In this document: positions 44,901-57,457 of the stretch, piece by piece
How positions within the stretch are numbered: the first letter of the stretch is position 1
How the letters are laid out: each line of letters opens with the position of its first letter
Source: Molossus alvarezi
Taxonomy: Eukaryota; Chordata; Mammalia; Chiroptera; Molossidae
Direction: 5' to 3'
Length of the DNA stretch: 64,000 bases
NCBI GenBank assembly: GCA_037176705.1
Contig: CM073887.1
Coordinates: forward strand, 29,453,501-29,517,500
The notes under the pieces: generated by a model
The model's input: the letters and a program-made list of their open reading frames with translations, nothing else
What the model was told of the DNA's origin: nothing
Databases searched by the model: none
Program-made: the position numbers and the translations under genes

Positions 44901-47900
44901 CACTTAGGAAAGATGTAACGAGTAGAAAAATTTGCTTTAGGAGAAGCTTAGAGAAGGGGACTATGTTTGGAGAAACAATGGCTTACATGGGATAAATCCA
45001 CATTTCGAGAAACTTGAGAGTTTCATGAACTTGTTATCAAATCTTTATATATTGGGAAAAAGGTCTACCCACTATTGTCTCCTTCTCTGACATATTTTAT
45101 AGTTCGTGTTGACTCTACCCTCTTTCGATACTATTATGGTGACTTAGTAAGTGGTCTGCTAAACATATAAAAATAAAAGGCTAAAAGGTTCAGAAAAGCA
45201 TGTGTCTTCCATTAGACCAATGCTGTTGGTTTTCTAAGATTAGCCTGCTTTAAACTGCTCTTCAAAATGGCAATGGATAGCTTGAGTCACAGTACTCCTG
45301 TTGCATATCTCCCATAACTTCCCCTTTACACCATCACCTCTTAGGACAGAGGCATCTTTTATAATAGCTTTAGTGTGATGTCACAGAATTCGAAAATATC
45401 AGGACACATTGTCAGAGAAAAATATGCTTTCACGCATATTTTTAGGGCTCTGAGATTTCAGTGAAATCTGACAAAAACAAAAACACAGTCAGGTAGAGAT
45501 GATGCAAAGGGTTTGGCTACTGTCTGGTTATTCTGGAAAGAACATGTTGGCAGATAATCTACAGGATGATGGCATCCAGCCCATCTGGCATGTGGTCTGA
45601 ACACCACAGACACCACAGGCCCTATGCTCTCAATCACAGCAGGAAGAATCTGCTGGGGTCACCTCACAGACACTTGCAAAAGAGACTTGAAGGGAAAACT
45701 ATCGGAGAATAAGAGGAAAGAGAATTTGACCTTCTTCATTCAGATTTCTTACCACTTTACTTTTAAATCATTGAACTAAGTGATGAAGCCTATGTTCAAA
45801 CTGCAGTTCACTTCCTCCTTGGAAGTTATCAAGAGTTCATGAAGTCACAAAGCCAGTGTCAACCAGGGCTACTGATGTATGATGATTAGTGTAGATTTTT
45901 TTTCCCCCCTGAAGATGCTGAAATGGATCATAAAAAATTGCTTTAACTCTAAGACTACTCCTTCCAAATTGGAAAATCCATTCCAATTTTCTTTTACTTC
46001 CCAAATTATGCCCAGCCATGTTGTGAACTATATTTTATCTAAAATTCTATATCAAGATCATATAGAATTATAAATATACTCCAAAAAAATGACAAATCTC
46101 AAATGTAATTATAAATCTCATTCTTATTTGAAGTCTGGAAAGACATTAAAGAAATTTGATCAGAAGAGCAAATCCCTGTGTAAGTTAAAAATCTAAAGAC
46201 ATTACAGTCCAAATGAATTAAAACTCAAAAACTGCAATTATCTAGTCCTTTCAAATAAAAAGAAAATAGAATTTTCTCCATTTGTTATCCTGGTCAGCAT
46301 GAATCCCATGGAATATCAGATCTTGGTTGTAATAGCGCTTCTTCAGCAGCGGACTCCTGGGCTCTGTTTTCCAGTCGGTTGGTGTCCTTCTCTCAAATCA
46401 GAATCTCAGTGAGCTGACATGCCTCTCTTTTAGAGAGTCCAAAATGACCCAAATTAATATTCTTATCCAATACATTTTGTAAAGAAGCTCACTTCTAGAA
46501 CCCTGATGAAAGTATTCCACTTAGAATTATGTTTTCAGAACCAAGGATTTAGGTTTGCAAAGACCAAAAGTGAACCTCAATTCCATCTGAAAACACAAGG
46601 CTAGAGAGTAAAATATGCCCTATTTCGGCCACTCTGGAATGCCAGTTATTCTATGACCTTTGCCCATATCTGTTAACTTTTGGAAGTAATTTCAACCAGA
46701 AAAAGATTCTCATCAGGAGGTTATGACACAGTATTTACCATAACTGGGAGAAAAATACTCTCTTATGAACATTCTTTCCTTTCTCAGAATGGCTGTTGAG
46801 ACATAACCACCTTCTTTTGAAATTTAAAATATAAATACAATAATAATATATATCCATAACATACAATGAAAACGGCTTTAGCAAGTCTTAATTTATGTCC
46901 TTTTCTTCCTTATCCAGCATAACAAATTCTTTCAATTTCCCATCTTAACTGAATTTCCTTTAAAAGTAGAGGCTTTGGAAAGGCTTATATGCTAATGTTC
47001 TATGGTAAGCACATCCCTAGGAGAAGTTAAAAATAAGATGGAACGGAAGGGAACGTTGGAGAGCATTGATGCGGTGCTCTGCAAAGCTGGCCGTCACACG
47101 TTGTGACAAGCCAGTTATTTTGTCTCTCAGGACATCTTTAATGAAACCATACAAAGCTACTTCATCTGCAAATATTCACTCAGTGGGAAAAAAAGGAGAA
47201 AAATGTATCTGAATTTATCCATTGTTCCATATTTATTGCTGAAAGCTTGCGAGAGAGACATTCACTACCCCACACTTTCAGGCAGGGTATGTGTGCCTGC
47301 TGAGCCGGGCTGGTGCCTCAGTGTGCACCGTGCTATGGCCATGTTACTGGGTCATGGGCACGGATATCAGAGACTTAGAGCAGTCACCAAGGTCTATCCT
47401 GAGGGAGGTGGCAACTAGCTCTGTCACTAAGGAAACACATGAGTTGTTTGAATCATTCAATCAGGAAGCCAATCCAACAGGCAAACCTGGATTTATGACT
47501 CAAACTGAATCCAATACCTTTCCTCTTTCCTTGGAGCCCACGTTTCTGGCCAATGCTGTAGTGATTGTGGACTCTTTCTATGCTCAAACCTCCACCCTCT
47601 CTGTGAACCGCACTTACCACCTTTGCCGCTGTAGAGTATAGAGGCTCACTATGCTGCCTGTTCACTGTGGAGTAGTGTAGACCTATAAATCCGAGTTCTT
47701 GGGGAAGGTTTTACTCCTGTTTGGGTTCTAACAGCACTCTCAGAAGATTCCTAGCTTCCACATGTTATGAATGATTTAGAGAATTGCTACTAAGCACACA
47801 GTGAGGGCAGTAGGTCTACCCTGAGTCCTTCAGGTCACTGTCACTCATACTTTGAATATGTTAGATCTTGAATAGTATTTCTAGCTGATGCTTTTTATGT

Positions 47901-50900
47901 CATAATGGAAGATAACTTCTATTGTTTTTATTTCCCACTCTTTCTTTTCTCTTTTTAGTAAAGTCATTGGTAACCTGTTTATAAAGTTGGTCACTGTCCT
48001 TCTCTACCATGTTAAAAAAAAATGCTATTTCTTGGATTCAAATGCCCTGCTGCGCTTATCATCCTTATGCTTCTGCTCAGGCTTTTTTTTTTTTTTTTTT
48101 TTTTAAGATTTTAGGTTTAATATATTGTTCTGAGTCTACCAAACACGTGTAGTGTTCAAACAAATCTTGTGCACCTTCAGTTTCTTGACTTAGAGCATCC
48201 CATCCAGGAAATATGGCCATTTAAACACAGCATGGACTGAATCTATCATCATCCCATCTGCCTTCTTGACATGCGTCTCTTTTATGTTGTGCTTTTATTA
48301 TGGTCTCAGTTCCACAAATTTATGAAACATGTTCTCTCAAGGCACAGCACATTTCTGAATAGCTAACTAAATGTATCTTCATCAACCAAAATTATTCTGT
48401 TACTTTTTAAAATCTCAGGCATGTGGATTAACTCCATGAGTGCAAGCCCGGTTCTTCCACCGTTTCTTCTTTGGCCCTGAATGCAAAATGAAATTTGAAG
48501 CATCAAACCTCAGCCTGACAATAATCATTTAAAACCAGAACCTCTTTAGTATTATGTAACGTGCTTGGAATCCAGCTGCCTCGAAGTATAAAAGTCATTC
48601 CCTGGAGACAAGGTTGAAAATCAAAATGCAAATGGCAAATAACTGTTCTGTTCCTTAAAGTCACCATGGTAGGTGCATAGGAAGATTCCCTTTTCCAGAA
48701 AATTGAACTCTTGCTTCAGTTCAGTCTGATGACTCAGGTCTGTGCAGGCCATTGGCAGCCCCCACCCACGCACTGAAGATGCTGAAGTGAAGCGACCACA
48801 GGCTGTCCCAAAAGCCAGGAGTCCCCGGGATGCTACAAACAGGCTTTCGAATGTGCTATGAAAATGTCTGTGCACATACAGTGCACTTTGGTTTCTGAGA
48901 TCCGTGTGGCTTCTAGTTCATTTAATTCAAGTTGCTCAGTACCATTGCCAAGGTCAGTACACTTTTGCTTAAGGCCTGGTGATTGCTGACATATCTTTGT
49001 AACTCTTTGAAAAATTGCTCATGGACAATTCCTTCCTAAGCTGCAATGACCAGCCAAGGCAGAAAAATAAATCACACATGTTGGCTTTAAGGCTTTTGAC
49101 AATCTAAAATTGATTTACATGGCCTGCACGCAGCCTCTACAAAAGTGAACAAAAAGATTCTTGTTTAGTAATGTCTGAAATAGGACCATGTGCCATGATT
49201 CTAACCTGCAAAACTAAATCATGGAGAATAATCCTTTCTTTTCTAAAACTAAAAGGAACTAAGTAGAGCATGCACACTGTCCCTCCTCCCGCCCCCCAAC
49301 ACAGCTCTCACATTAGTTCTGCCTCTTCCCTGGAGAGGAAGGCAGGTGAACAGAAGGAAACCAGGAGAGGTGTGTGTTACGCTAATAGAGTTCCTCCACA
49401 TGGAGGGGAACGTCAGGAGAGGCAGAATTTCCCTCCACTTCACCTTGGCTCCTTGGTCTTCAAGACTGCTATTCCCTAAGTCTCAGTGGAACTGACTGCC
49501 TAACGCTGTGGTCACAAGGCATGTTTGAACTTTAATAGGCACTTGTGAAGCTTTTCTAAGAGGTCACAGTGTACTGACTAAAATTTATACTACTATAAGA
49601 TTTAAAAATTCCAGTGAAACATAATATCATACAGATAGAGGAAGGGGTGGAAGCGTGAATCTGGGGAAAAGCCTATAAACCCTCAATTTGATATTATTAA
49701 GCACTCAGATATGTGATACTCATTTGAAATGCATTTGCTATATCTAAATATCTTATCTAATTTAACCAAAAGATAAAATAAAGCTCTCCATGTGACTTTC
49801 AAGTTTTGTCAAACGGAAAATTTTCTACCAAAATTCATTAGCAGAGTAAGACTAAAATTCAAACGTTTCGGAGTATTTCCTTTCAATTAATATTTTGCCA
49901 CGGATTTTTTTCATTGGAGAAATAAATACAATGTTTTGAGCTGTGATTGAAATGAAATTTGGGTCACACTGTGTCGTTTTTAACTGTAACATTTTTTGTT
50001 CTCACTAATAATGCATGTCCTCTTGAAGAATTTCGACATCTAAAATTGCATCAAGATATCTAAGTTTACAACAAGGCAAAAAAATCAAATGTTGGTGAAT
50101 CTGAAGAGTTGGAATAATGCTTATTAAAACTCAGTACTTTTACCTTTGCAAAATCAAGATTTCTAGGTGTAGCATGTTCTCAGGATAAATATATTTTTTA
50201 TTGCCCTAATCTGAAAGGTGGTAGTGGAATTTACGTATATCTAACTTCCACTATCAGACTAATCCCTTCCAGAGATACCCCCACAGAGAGTTTGTGCATG
50301 TTATATATCAATATTTCATGTGCACTAGATTGTGTATTCCTGGCTATTGTCCTTTGCACACTTTGCATTACATAGGGATTTAGATTCTACATATTTATAG
50401 AACACCAATATAAGTGCAAAGTACTTGCTTAGTCTTAGCACAGGTGCAAACTCATGAAACATTTCACCTGTCCTCTAGAAGTGTGTCATCCATTAGATAA
50501 GTCAAAAATACACACAGAGAGAAATATTACAACAGAATAAGCAAGATGGTAGAGAGGAATGACAAATAGCAGATTTTGAGAAGGCTTTTGGAAGAGTGAG
50601 ATTTGCTACGGTGCTGGAAAACTGGGCAAGGCTTGAAAAGTACTTAAAAAAGAGACACATGTTCCAAGCTAATGACACAGCTTAAATCATGCCTAGTGGT
50701 TAAGGCAGTAAAATGAGAAGGACGGGTTCATTGAACAGAGAGAGGACTGGAAACATAGGAAAATTTATATCTTCAAATTTTTAGAAAAAACATGATTGTA
50801 AACATTCTGTCCTGCTGTTACTCCATATGTCAAGCCATATGTTTAGGTTTTACTTTGGAAAATCTGGTCTCTGGTCTAGGGGCACATTTGTGGGGAGCCT

Positions 50901-51214
50901 CTTCTAGAAATTCAAGGCAGGTCTTTTGGTGTATAACCCAATGTGACCTTGGGGATGAAAATATTAACGGTTTGATGATTAAAAGAATGATCATTCAGTG
51001 CAAGTGTGACATTTAATATCTGCCTTAAGAGTCCCCCTAACTCTGTACCCCCAGTCTCCTAGGCATCATTGCACCCTAGTTTTCACTGTTATTCACACTT
51101 TCCATAACACGATGGCCAAGTTGGAAGGCAGTAAAACAAATGTGTTTCTTCCGTTTTCATGTTCCTGGCTTTTCCTGTGCTATGTAGCATTTCTCAAAAA
51201 TCTATCAGCTTAAA
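44901..51214. other. Repeat-poor unique region
   Basis: Across about 6.3 kb I see no Ves SINE or L1, and only one poly-T-headed block (48083) and a faint ancient-repeat similarity at about 50480-50720. Frames (for example 47291-47641, 116 codons) have no recognisable domain or convincing codon structure. Depletion of young insertions may reflect regulatory constraint or chance. Confidence 0.5.
48083..48413 (-). pseudogene. Candidate processed 3'UTR retrocopy, antisense
   Basis: A T-run of about 22 at 48083-48104 reads on the minus strand as a poly(A) tail, with ATTAAA about 11 nt upstream, as in a polyadenylated mRNA 3' end. The block upstream is unique, non-coding sequence. No clear TSD and no identifiable parent gene, so the extent and the call are tentative. 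Confidence 0.3.
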
Positions 51215-51740
51215 CACAGACTTACCATATAGCAGACCCAGTGACACAACTCCTCAGTATATACCCAAGAGAAATAAAAGACATACGTCCAGACAAACTT
51301 GTACATAAATGTTCATAGCAACATTTCTTACTATAACAAAAATAATTGAAAGAATCTAAATGTTCATCATCTGATGAATAGGTGGGCAAATTTGATATAA
51401 CACAATGGAATATTACTCTGTAATAAAAAGGAAATGAAGCATGCCTATGTGCCACAACATGGATGGATGAACCTTGAAAACATTACACTAAGAAAAAGAA
51501 TCCAGCCCTGGCCGGTTTGGCTCAGCGGTTGGAGTGTCAGCCTGCGGTCCCGAGAGACCCGGGTTCAGTTCCCGCTAAGGGCACGTACCTCGGTTGCAGT
51601 TTGTCCCTGACCCTGGTTGGTCGTGCGGGTGGCAGCCACTCGATGTGTCCCTTCATATCGATGTTTCTCTCTCTCTCTCTTCCTCTCTCTCCCTCCCGCT
51701 CTATCTGAACAAAAAATGGAAAAATGTCCTCGGGTGAGGA

Positions 51741-51771
<31 letters not shown>

Positions 51772-52040
51772 TCCAGACACAAAAGACCGTCTATTGCATG
51801 GCTGCATTTATAGGAAATGTCTAGAATTAGCACATTCATATATACAGAAAATATATGAGTGGTTGCCCAGGGCAAGAGGGATAAGAAGAAAGATGCATGG
51901 TGGGTATGGAGTTTCTTTTTAGAGTGAAAGAAATGTTCTAAAATTCAATTGTAGTGATGGCTATAAAACCCTGTGATTATACTAAAAGTCATTAAATTCT
52001 ACATGAGCTGTATGGTATGTGAATTGTTTCTCATATGTTT
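51215..52040 (+). mobile_element. L1M 3' end, sense, interrupted by Ves
   Basis: Order matches a middle-aged/old L1: 'actcctcagtatatacccaa', 'aataggtgggcaaatttga', 'caatggaatattactctgta', 'catggatggatgaaccttga', then after the SINE 'gtctattgcatggctgcatt', 'gtggttgcccagggcaagag', 'gaaatgttctaaaattcaat' and 'tgtatggtatgtgaattgtt'. Only the ORF2 C-terminal and 3' segment remain, with frames broken. Confidence 0.82.
51493..51776 (+). mobile_element. Ves SINE, long form, very young
   Basis: Complete sense Ves (51506-51763): head 'ccctggccggtttggctcag', 'cccgggttcagttcccgcta', 'gtcctcgggtgaggat' and an almost pure A tail of about 26. Identical TSD 'aaaaagaatccag' at 51493-51505 and 51764-51776. 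Long pure A tail, perfect TSD and near-consensus sequence suggest it may be polymorphic. Confidence 0.97.
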
Positions 52041-54135
52041 CTTCATAATTTTTTTTTCTACAATCATATTATTATACAGCCTCTTTAACTTCTCTGTGAT
52101 CTTTAGCAATAACGCATCACTACTTCAGGATGCTTTGACAAATGTATAACTTTCTAGGTGTACAGATGCATTAGAGAATGGGAAAAGGGTTTGAGATATA
52201 TTGTTTAGTATAACCTTGTTAGTTTGAAATAGTGTTGTCTCCTAAACTCCTAAATTCAGTGTGCTGAACTCTATAAAAAGCAAATTAACCTACAAGTAGA
52301 AGCAAAGCATCAAGAAATGGTTCAGAATCACCACCTGTGTTTATATTCTGTACTAGTAAAGAGATAAGAACATTGTCAAAAGATGTAATAGGTTCTATTT
52401 CTTAAAACAAAACAAAAGCAAACAAAAAAATAAAGAGAATGTGCTTAAAACTGAACATCAGCAATAGCTTGCTACTTTTTATCTTTATAGTCTGCTACTG
52501 CGCCACTTAATTTGTAGAACATTGGTCAGGAGTACACTGAATAGAAAGATTATTTATAGAAGGTGCATAGGAAGTAACACAAAATACTGAATGATATTGA
52601 AATCTTTATGCATGCACAGAATAATGTAGAAATAAAAACCAATAATTCTTATTTTTTGTGTGTATGTATAGCAGTTTTATATTTTTATGCCAGCTCTTAG
52701 CTTCAAGTGTATGTGTTAATGTTTTTAAATATTATTAATTATATATTAAGATGTATTATTTTCTCCTACCTTGTCTTCTGATGATTTAAAGGGCAATCAG
52801 AGCTCTATAACCTTGAACTATGAATCTAAGGAATGCCTTTCGGGTGGCATATTTTATAATTGTAGCCTTTTATATGATGTAGGTTTCTACTGAAATAATT
52901 ATTGTATTTATTTTGTGCTTTCGCCTTTTTCATAAAACTGCTGCATTTCATTAACAATTAAGGTTATGTTCTGGTTCACTCTAAGTACACTCCTTTGCCC
53001 CTACACCAGATCCTAGCGAGCTATTTCTATTGCCAGCTCTGGTTAACATTTACAGCAGCCTCGAGAGGAGATGTTACAGTGAAGTGCAAATTAAAGCCTG
53101 CTAAAATGCTGCTGCCAACAATTATACTGGGGCACAAGTACATTTTTTCATTTATTTCAGTGGGTCAGATTAACAAGGCAGCATGCCACATTATCATAAA
53201 AGGTGGGCCAGGCTGTCAGTTCTGATTATTGTTAAAAGAGTGACATTTCTAGAAGTCTTCGCTAAAAGAGAACACATCTATCACCATAGTGGTTAAATGT
53301 ACGTCATTATTGGACACTTTTTGTAGGATGTGAGAAGCGTCTGTCAATCAAAGGTCAAGTTTTCCTTTCCTCTTTTTATTTATTTATTTATTTGTGTGTG
53401 TGTCTTCTCACTTTAATTTCTCTACAAAATCAAAGCCCTTGATGTAAGCTAAATTGATAGAAGAGAAAATTTCTTGCAGTTCAAGAGCTTCTTGAGGAGC
53501 TAAACCTGTTTAATTTAACATACCATAATGCAAATTGCTATCCTAAAGGGGGACTATGTAAATCAAGCCCATGTTTGGGCAAGTCATCCTCCTTATTAAA
53601 TATTAAGAAAAAGAATAACCTAAAGTCATTTCTGCAAAAGGAGATCATAACTGAGCATTTTTTTCTATCTAGTTAAATGGATAATGATGTTTATCTCCTG
53701 GAACACAGAGAAAAATTGTATTTAATAACACATTGTTTCTGTGTAATATGAGGGAATATCACAATGATTATGTCATTGTTTCCATGGAACAGAAACATCA
53801 AATACGATTTTTTGGTCCCTGTCAGAATAGCACATGAGTGTTAAACCAGCTTTAGATTTAAAAAATAAATAAATAAAGATGACTTTTCTATTCAATCATC
53901 TTTACATAAGAAAATAAACAAATTGCAGGTATATACTTTGATGTATACTGGATCACTTGACAGAATATTGCCAATCCCCTTGAAGTTTCTCTCTCACTAG
54001 TAGCTTCAAAAGTTACAAAATGATGACTGCTATAAATAAGTTTAATTTTACCTGTTTTAACTGCATAAAAAGAAAATAATTTAATTATTTTTGTGCTCAG
54101 CGTTCTAAGATATGTGTGCACACATTGCCTGAAGC
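52041..54135. other. Unassigned; contains a conserved-element-like stretch
   Basis: No gene. 52960-53360 is complex, repeat-free and balanced in composition, with homeodomain-type ATTA cores, and reads like a conserved non-coding element, though only cross-species alignment could show it. A TTTA tetranucleotide run lies at about 53376-53392. Confidence 0.4.
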
Positions 54136-54250
54136 TGCAGTTTATTCATTTTTAATGCTATACAATATTCCATTGTATGAATACACCGCAGTGTACTTAC
54201 CCATTGTGCTGTTAACCAGTATTTGGCTAATACAGAGCAGGGATTCATAT
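54136..54250 (-). mobile_element. L1M fragment, antisense
   Basis: 'gctatacaatattccattgt', 'atgaatacaccgcagtgtac' and 'ttacccattgtgctgttaac' recall the complement of the L1M ORF2 end. Short and diverged. Confidence 0.45.
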
Positions 54251-55164
54251 CAAATTTTGGTTCTTTTGTGCCTGCACTATTTCTACTCCACTTTTCCCTT
54301 TAATGAGTTCAGTATGGTGAAATGCTGTGTTTCAGACACTTCAAAGTTAACAGGAGATATACTTAACTACATTGAAAAATTTAGGAAACCACATAAAATA
54401 TTTTAGTCCCAACATTTTCCCTAAAACATCTAAGTATTCAAAAACATAGTGGTTTTATACATTTTTATTGCACATTTTTTTTGTTACAATTTTTATTAGA
54501 AAGTAACACTGTCTTGATTTTGGTAAATATGATATTTATATATGCTATGGTTCTTTTAGTCCCTCTACATTAATAAATTCAGACTATTGAGTAGTAGAAT
54601 TATCTTATATGTTCATCTTCTTTATAACTAACAGGTTATCAACCACTAGTGAAATCCTGTTTGTTAACTGTGGACCTGACAAGTTACATAGGAAGAGGCC
54701 ACCTCCTTAAATCCCTTAGAGCCTAACCACCTGAAAATAAGATTTTTATTATCTGTCAAAAATCAAAATCTCCCAAGGACTGGCAGTGTTATCAGTGGGG
54801 TGCTTTCTGTGTCCCCACCTGTCACTGGTGGAAGTGGGATTCGTGGGGTGCCACAGGAATAAGAATTTCCTGAGTCCCTCACAGGAAGATGAGGTATCAC
54901 GGAAAGCCTTATTTCTGAGGAATTAAAACCCAGAGTTTCCAAAGTCCCATCTCCCTCTATCCAGCCATAAAAAAAAGTCTCATTTTTGTCTCTAGCAGAT
55001 TAGGATTAAAGCCATTGCCGAGTTTCTAGTCCTTACTGTGCAGTCCACAAAAATAGAAAATTGTGATATTGAATAGAGTCCATAAAACTTGAATAATTGT
55101 CAAAGCAAGAAATCCTACTTGAAAAACAATGTGAGCTTAGCAATATAAAATAAATTTTCTTGGG
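54251..55164. other. Unassigned sequence
   Basis: Nothing recognisable. 54770-54960 is GC-richer but has no coding or repeat signature. Confidence 0.45.
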
Positions 55165-55268
55165 TTATTATTAAGCCATTTAGAGCAATAAATAACACTG
55201 GGACTTAGGAAATCTGATTTGTTTCTTGTTTCTAAAAGAATACAAGTTCTAATTCTTAAATAATCACT
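55165..55268. repeat. Local duplicate A, copy 1
   Basis: About 104 bp, roughly 80% identical by eye to 55555-55658 in direct orientation; the shared core is 'aataacactgggacttagga' plus 'aat'. It could be a local duplication or two copies of an unnamed dispersed repeat. Confidence 0.75.
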
Positions 55269-55554
55269 CTACTATAGAAACATAGGACAGTTGACATTAG
55301 TCACAGTTTTTAAGGTGATGCAGTAAAAAGATATAAATTTTTTTCTTACAAGCTTGTGCAAACACTTAACAATAACACTGTCATTTCTTAAAATACTAAA
55401 CATGTGGACCCACACTTACTGAATGTTATACATGTATATACACTGTACACAGGTATGCACACACACGCACACAAGTACACACAGGCATGTGTCCTATCAG
55501 AAGGAGCCATGCGTATATTTTTGAATTGGTAGCTCACAACCTATATTTATATTA

Positions 55555-55658
55555 TTATTATTAAACCACTTAGAACAATGAATAACACTGGGACTTAGGA
55601 AATATGATGTTTTTCTTGTTACCAAAAGAAGACTAGTTTTGATTCCTGAATAATCATT
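55555..55658. repeat. Local duplicate A, copy 2
   Basis: Direct-repeat partner of 55165-55268, offset 390 bp. It is followed immediately by duplicate B copy 1. Confidence 0.75.
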
Positions 55659-55682
55659 TCAATTTTAATAATCATTTTAATA

Positions 55683-55796
55683 TCTAAAATTAGGATATAA
55701 TTAAGGCATAAATAAAATTTGTTGGATACTGTGGTGATCATGCAACCACATTAAAGTGTCTTAATCAAATGATCATTTGTTTAAACTTAATGCATT
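55683..55796. repeat. Duplicate B, copy 1
   Basis: About 114 bp with a direct-orientation partner at 57458-57570; the shared order is 'tctaaaattaggatataatt', 'aggcataaataaaa', 'ccacattaaagtg', 'cttaatcaaat', 'taatgcat'. The 'aagatataatt' core recalls dispersed L1-related sequence, so a repeat-family origin is possible. Confidence 0.7.
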
Positions 55797-56011
55797 ATAA
55801 TATATATATTTATTATGAGACCCTTCATGTACAATGAGAAAACCTAAAAGTTATAGAAACAATGCAATGTGTCTGAGATCTAATATATATGCTGCATTAT
55901 AATATATATGCAATACACACACACACACACGCACACAATATAAAACCCTTCATGTACAATGAAAAAACCTGAAACTCATAGAAACAATGCAATATGTCTA
56001 AGATCTAATAT
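55791..56011. repeat. Tandem duplication (2 units) with internal (CA)n
   Basis: Unit 1 (55791-55890) and unit 2 (55893-56011) both run 'tgcattataatatatat' ... 'cccttcatgtacaatga' ... 'agaaacaatgcaat' ... 'agatctaatat'. Unit 2 has a (CA)n of about 20 bp inserted, which accounts for its greater length. Confidence 0.88.
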
Positions 56012-57457
56012 CCAAAAGTTACTTGAGCTGTGATTCAAATTCGTGACTGTGTGACTCTTAACTACAACTAAACAGTGCCTCCTTACATTGCTCTTCTAGT
56101 TCCTAAATGTACCTAAATGTCTCCTCAAGTCTACTCCATATATAATTTCTTTATTCACAAACTTATAAAATGCTTTTTCCCCTAAAGGAACTGAATTTAT
56201 AATGTTTTAACTGGATTGCTATCTTACACTGCACTCAATACACCAAAGAACTTGCTGAGGAGTTTTCCGCTTAAAAAAACAAAAAATAATTTGATAAAAA
56301 TGCAGTATCAGTTCCTGGCCCATAAGAGGTAGATAATAATTGGTAGCTACCAATTATTTTTTGTTTATTATTATGAAACTAAATCAAAATTATAAAACCT
56401 CAGGACTTCTTGTCATTATTGTAGTTGTTTGGATGTGTTTTGGAAATCAAATTAAAAATCATGCCTGCAGATCCAATTAGTCTAAGATACATAGTCTCTG
56501 ATAGATTTGAATCAATGGAATATCAATTATCATTGGTTTTCTATAATTGTATGCTCCTTTATTAATCCATTTCCAACATTTCACTTATAGTTTTAATGCC
56601 TTGACAAGCATTCCCAGGCACATTTTCATTCTCTCTCTCTCTCTCCCCCCCCCCCCCTCTTTATTTTACTATTTCCTTGTTTTATAACAAGGCCTGTGAT
56701 TCCTGTGATCCCTGTTTTGCATCTAATTCCACAACCTCTGTAAGGTAGTTTAAAATTATGACCATCTCTCTAGAAATAATAGTATTTATGCGTTTATTTC
56801 ACTAACGTGACTTCTCAATTAGGAAGTTCATTGTACAAAGGTGATTTTGTGCAATCATCCAAGAATACCACCCTTAGCTTTGCTATTTTATTTCACAGAT
56901 GTTCAAATACATATATGTATACATGTAACAAGTAGAGCATTTTTAGCTCTTTTAAGACTGTAAGTAGTACAGTGGAAAAGGAAAATATTTAATCTTAAAT
57001 TTTAAGGCATGAACTATTCAACCTTATGGATACTTGTGTCTTTGTGCTGGTAGGTATGAGCGTTAAGCACAGAGGTTTTGGCTGATGCTGTCAGAAGTCA
57101 AACCTATTGACATCTGATCTCCTGATAGCCCCTAAGCAGAAGAACTTCAAATCCGATATATCAGATCAACTCGTCACAATCAATTTCAATTTTCAATCAT
57201 TTAGTGCCAGCTGACCTTATGATGCCTGAAAATCCAGCAAAAATGGTTGTATTTTAAAATCTACTTGTGTTGTACCTGGGAAATCAAAGCTGAATTTGAC
57301 CTCTTACATTGTCTGACTTTGGGCTAGACTAGAGATGTTTTTGATGGTTTTCACAGGAATTGTCTAAGGAAAAATGATAACAAATATGCTTCTGTCATTA
57401 TTTTTTATGTAGGCTATTAAATTTATAAAACTAAGGGGTTATACTTGAATTTTAATT
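56012..57457. other. Unassigned; includes a 24-bp perfect palindrome
   Basis: No gene or named repeat. A CT/C-run low-complexity tract lies at 56632-56660 and a perfect palindrome at 56335-56358. Confidence 0.5.
56335..56358. repeat. 24-bp perfect palindrome without spacer
   Basis: Half-sites 'aataattggtag' and 'ctaccaattatt' are exact reverse complements with no loop. The CAATTA/TAATTG content resembles paired homeodomain sites, but function is unknown. Confidence 0.95.

Noticed and set aside
45418..45443. 10-bp inverted repeat with 6-nt loop
   Set aside because: AT-rich and short; expected by chance several times in a window of this size and composition.
47291..47641. 116-codon plus-strand ORF in the repeat-poor region
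   Set aside because: No domain, no splice or promoter context, and an overlapping frame of similar quality; consistent with chance.
51565..51875. 80- and 112-codon minus-strand frames rich in Phe
   Set aside because: Complement of the Ves SINE and its A tail.
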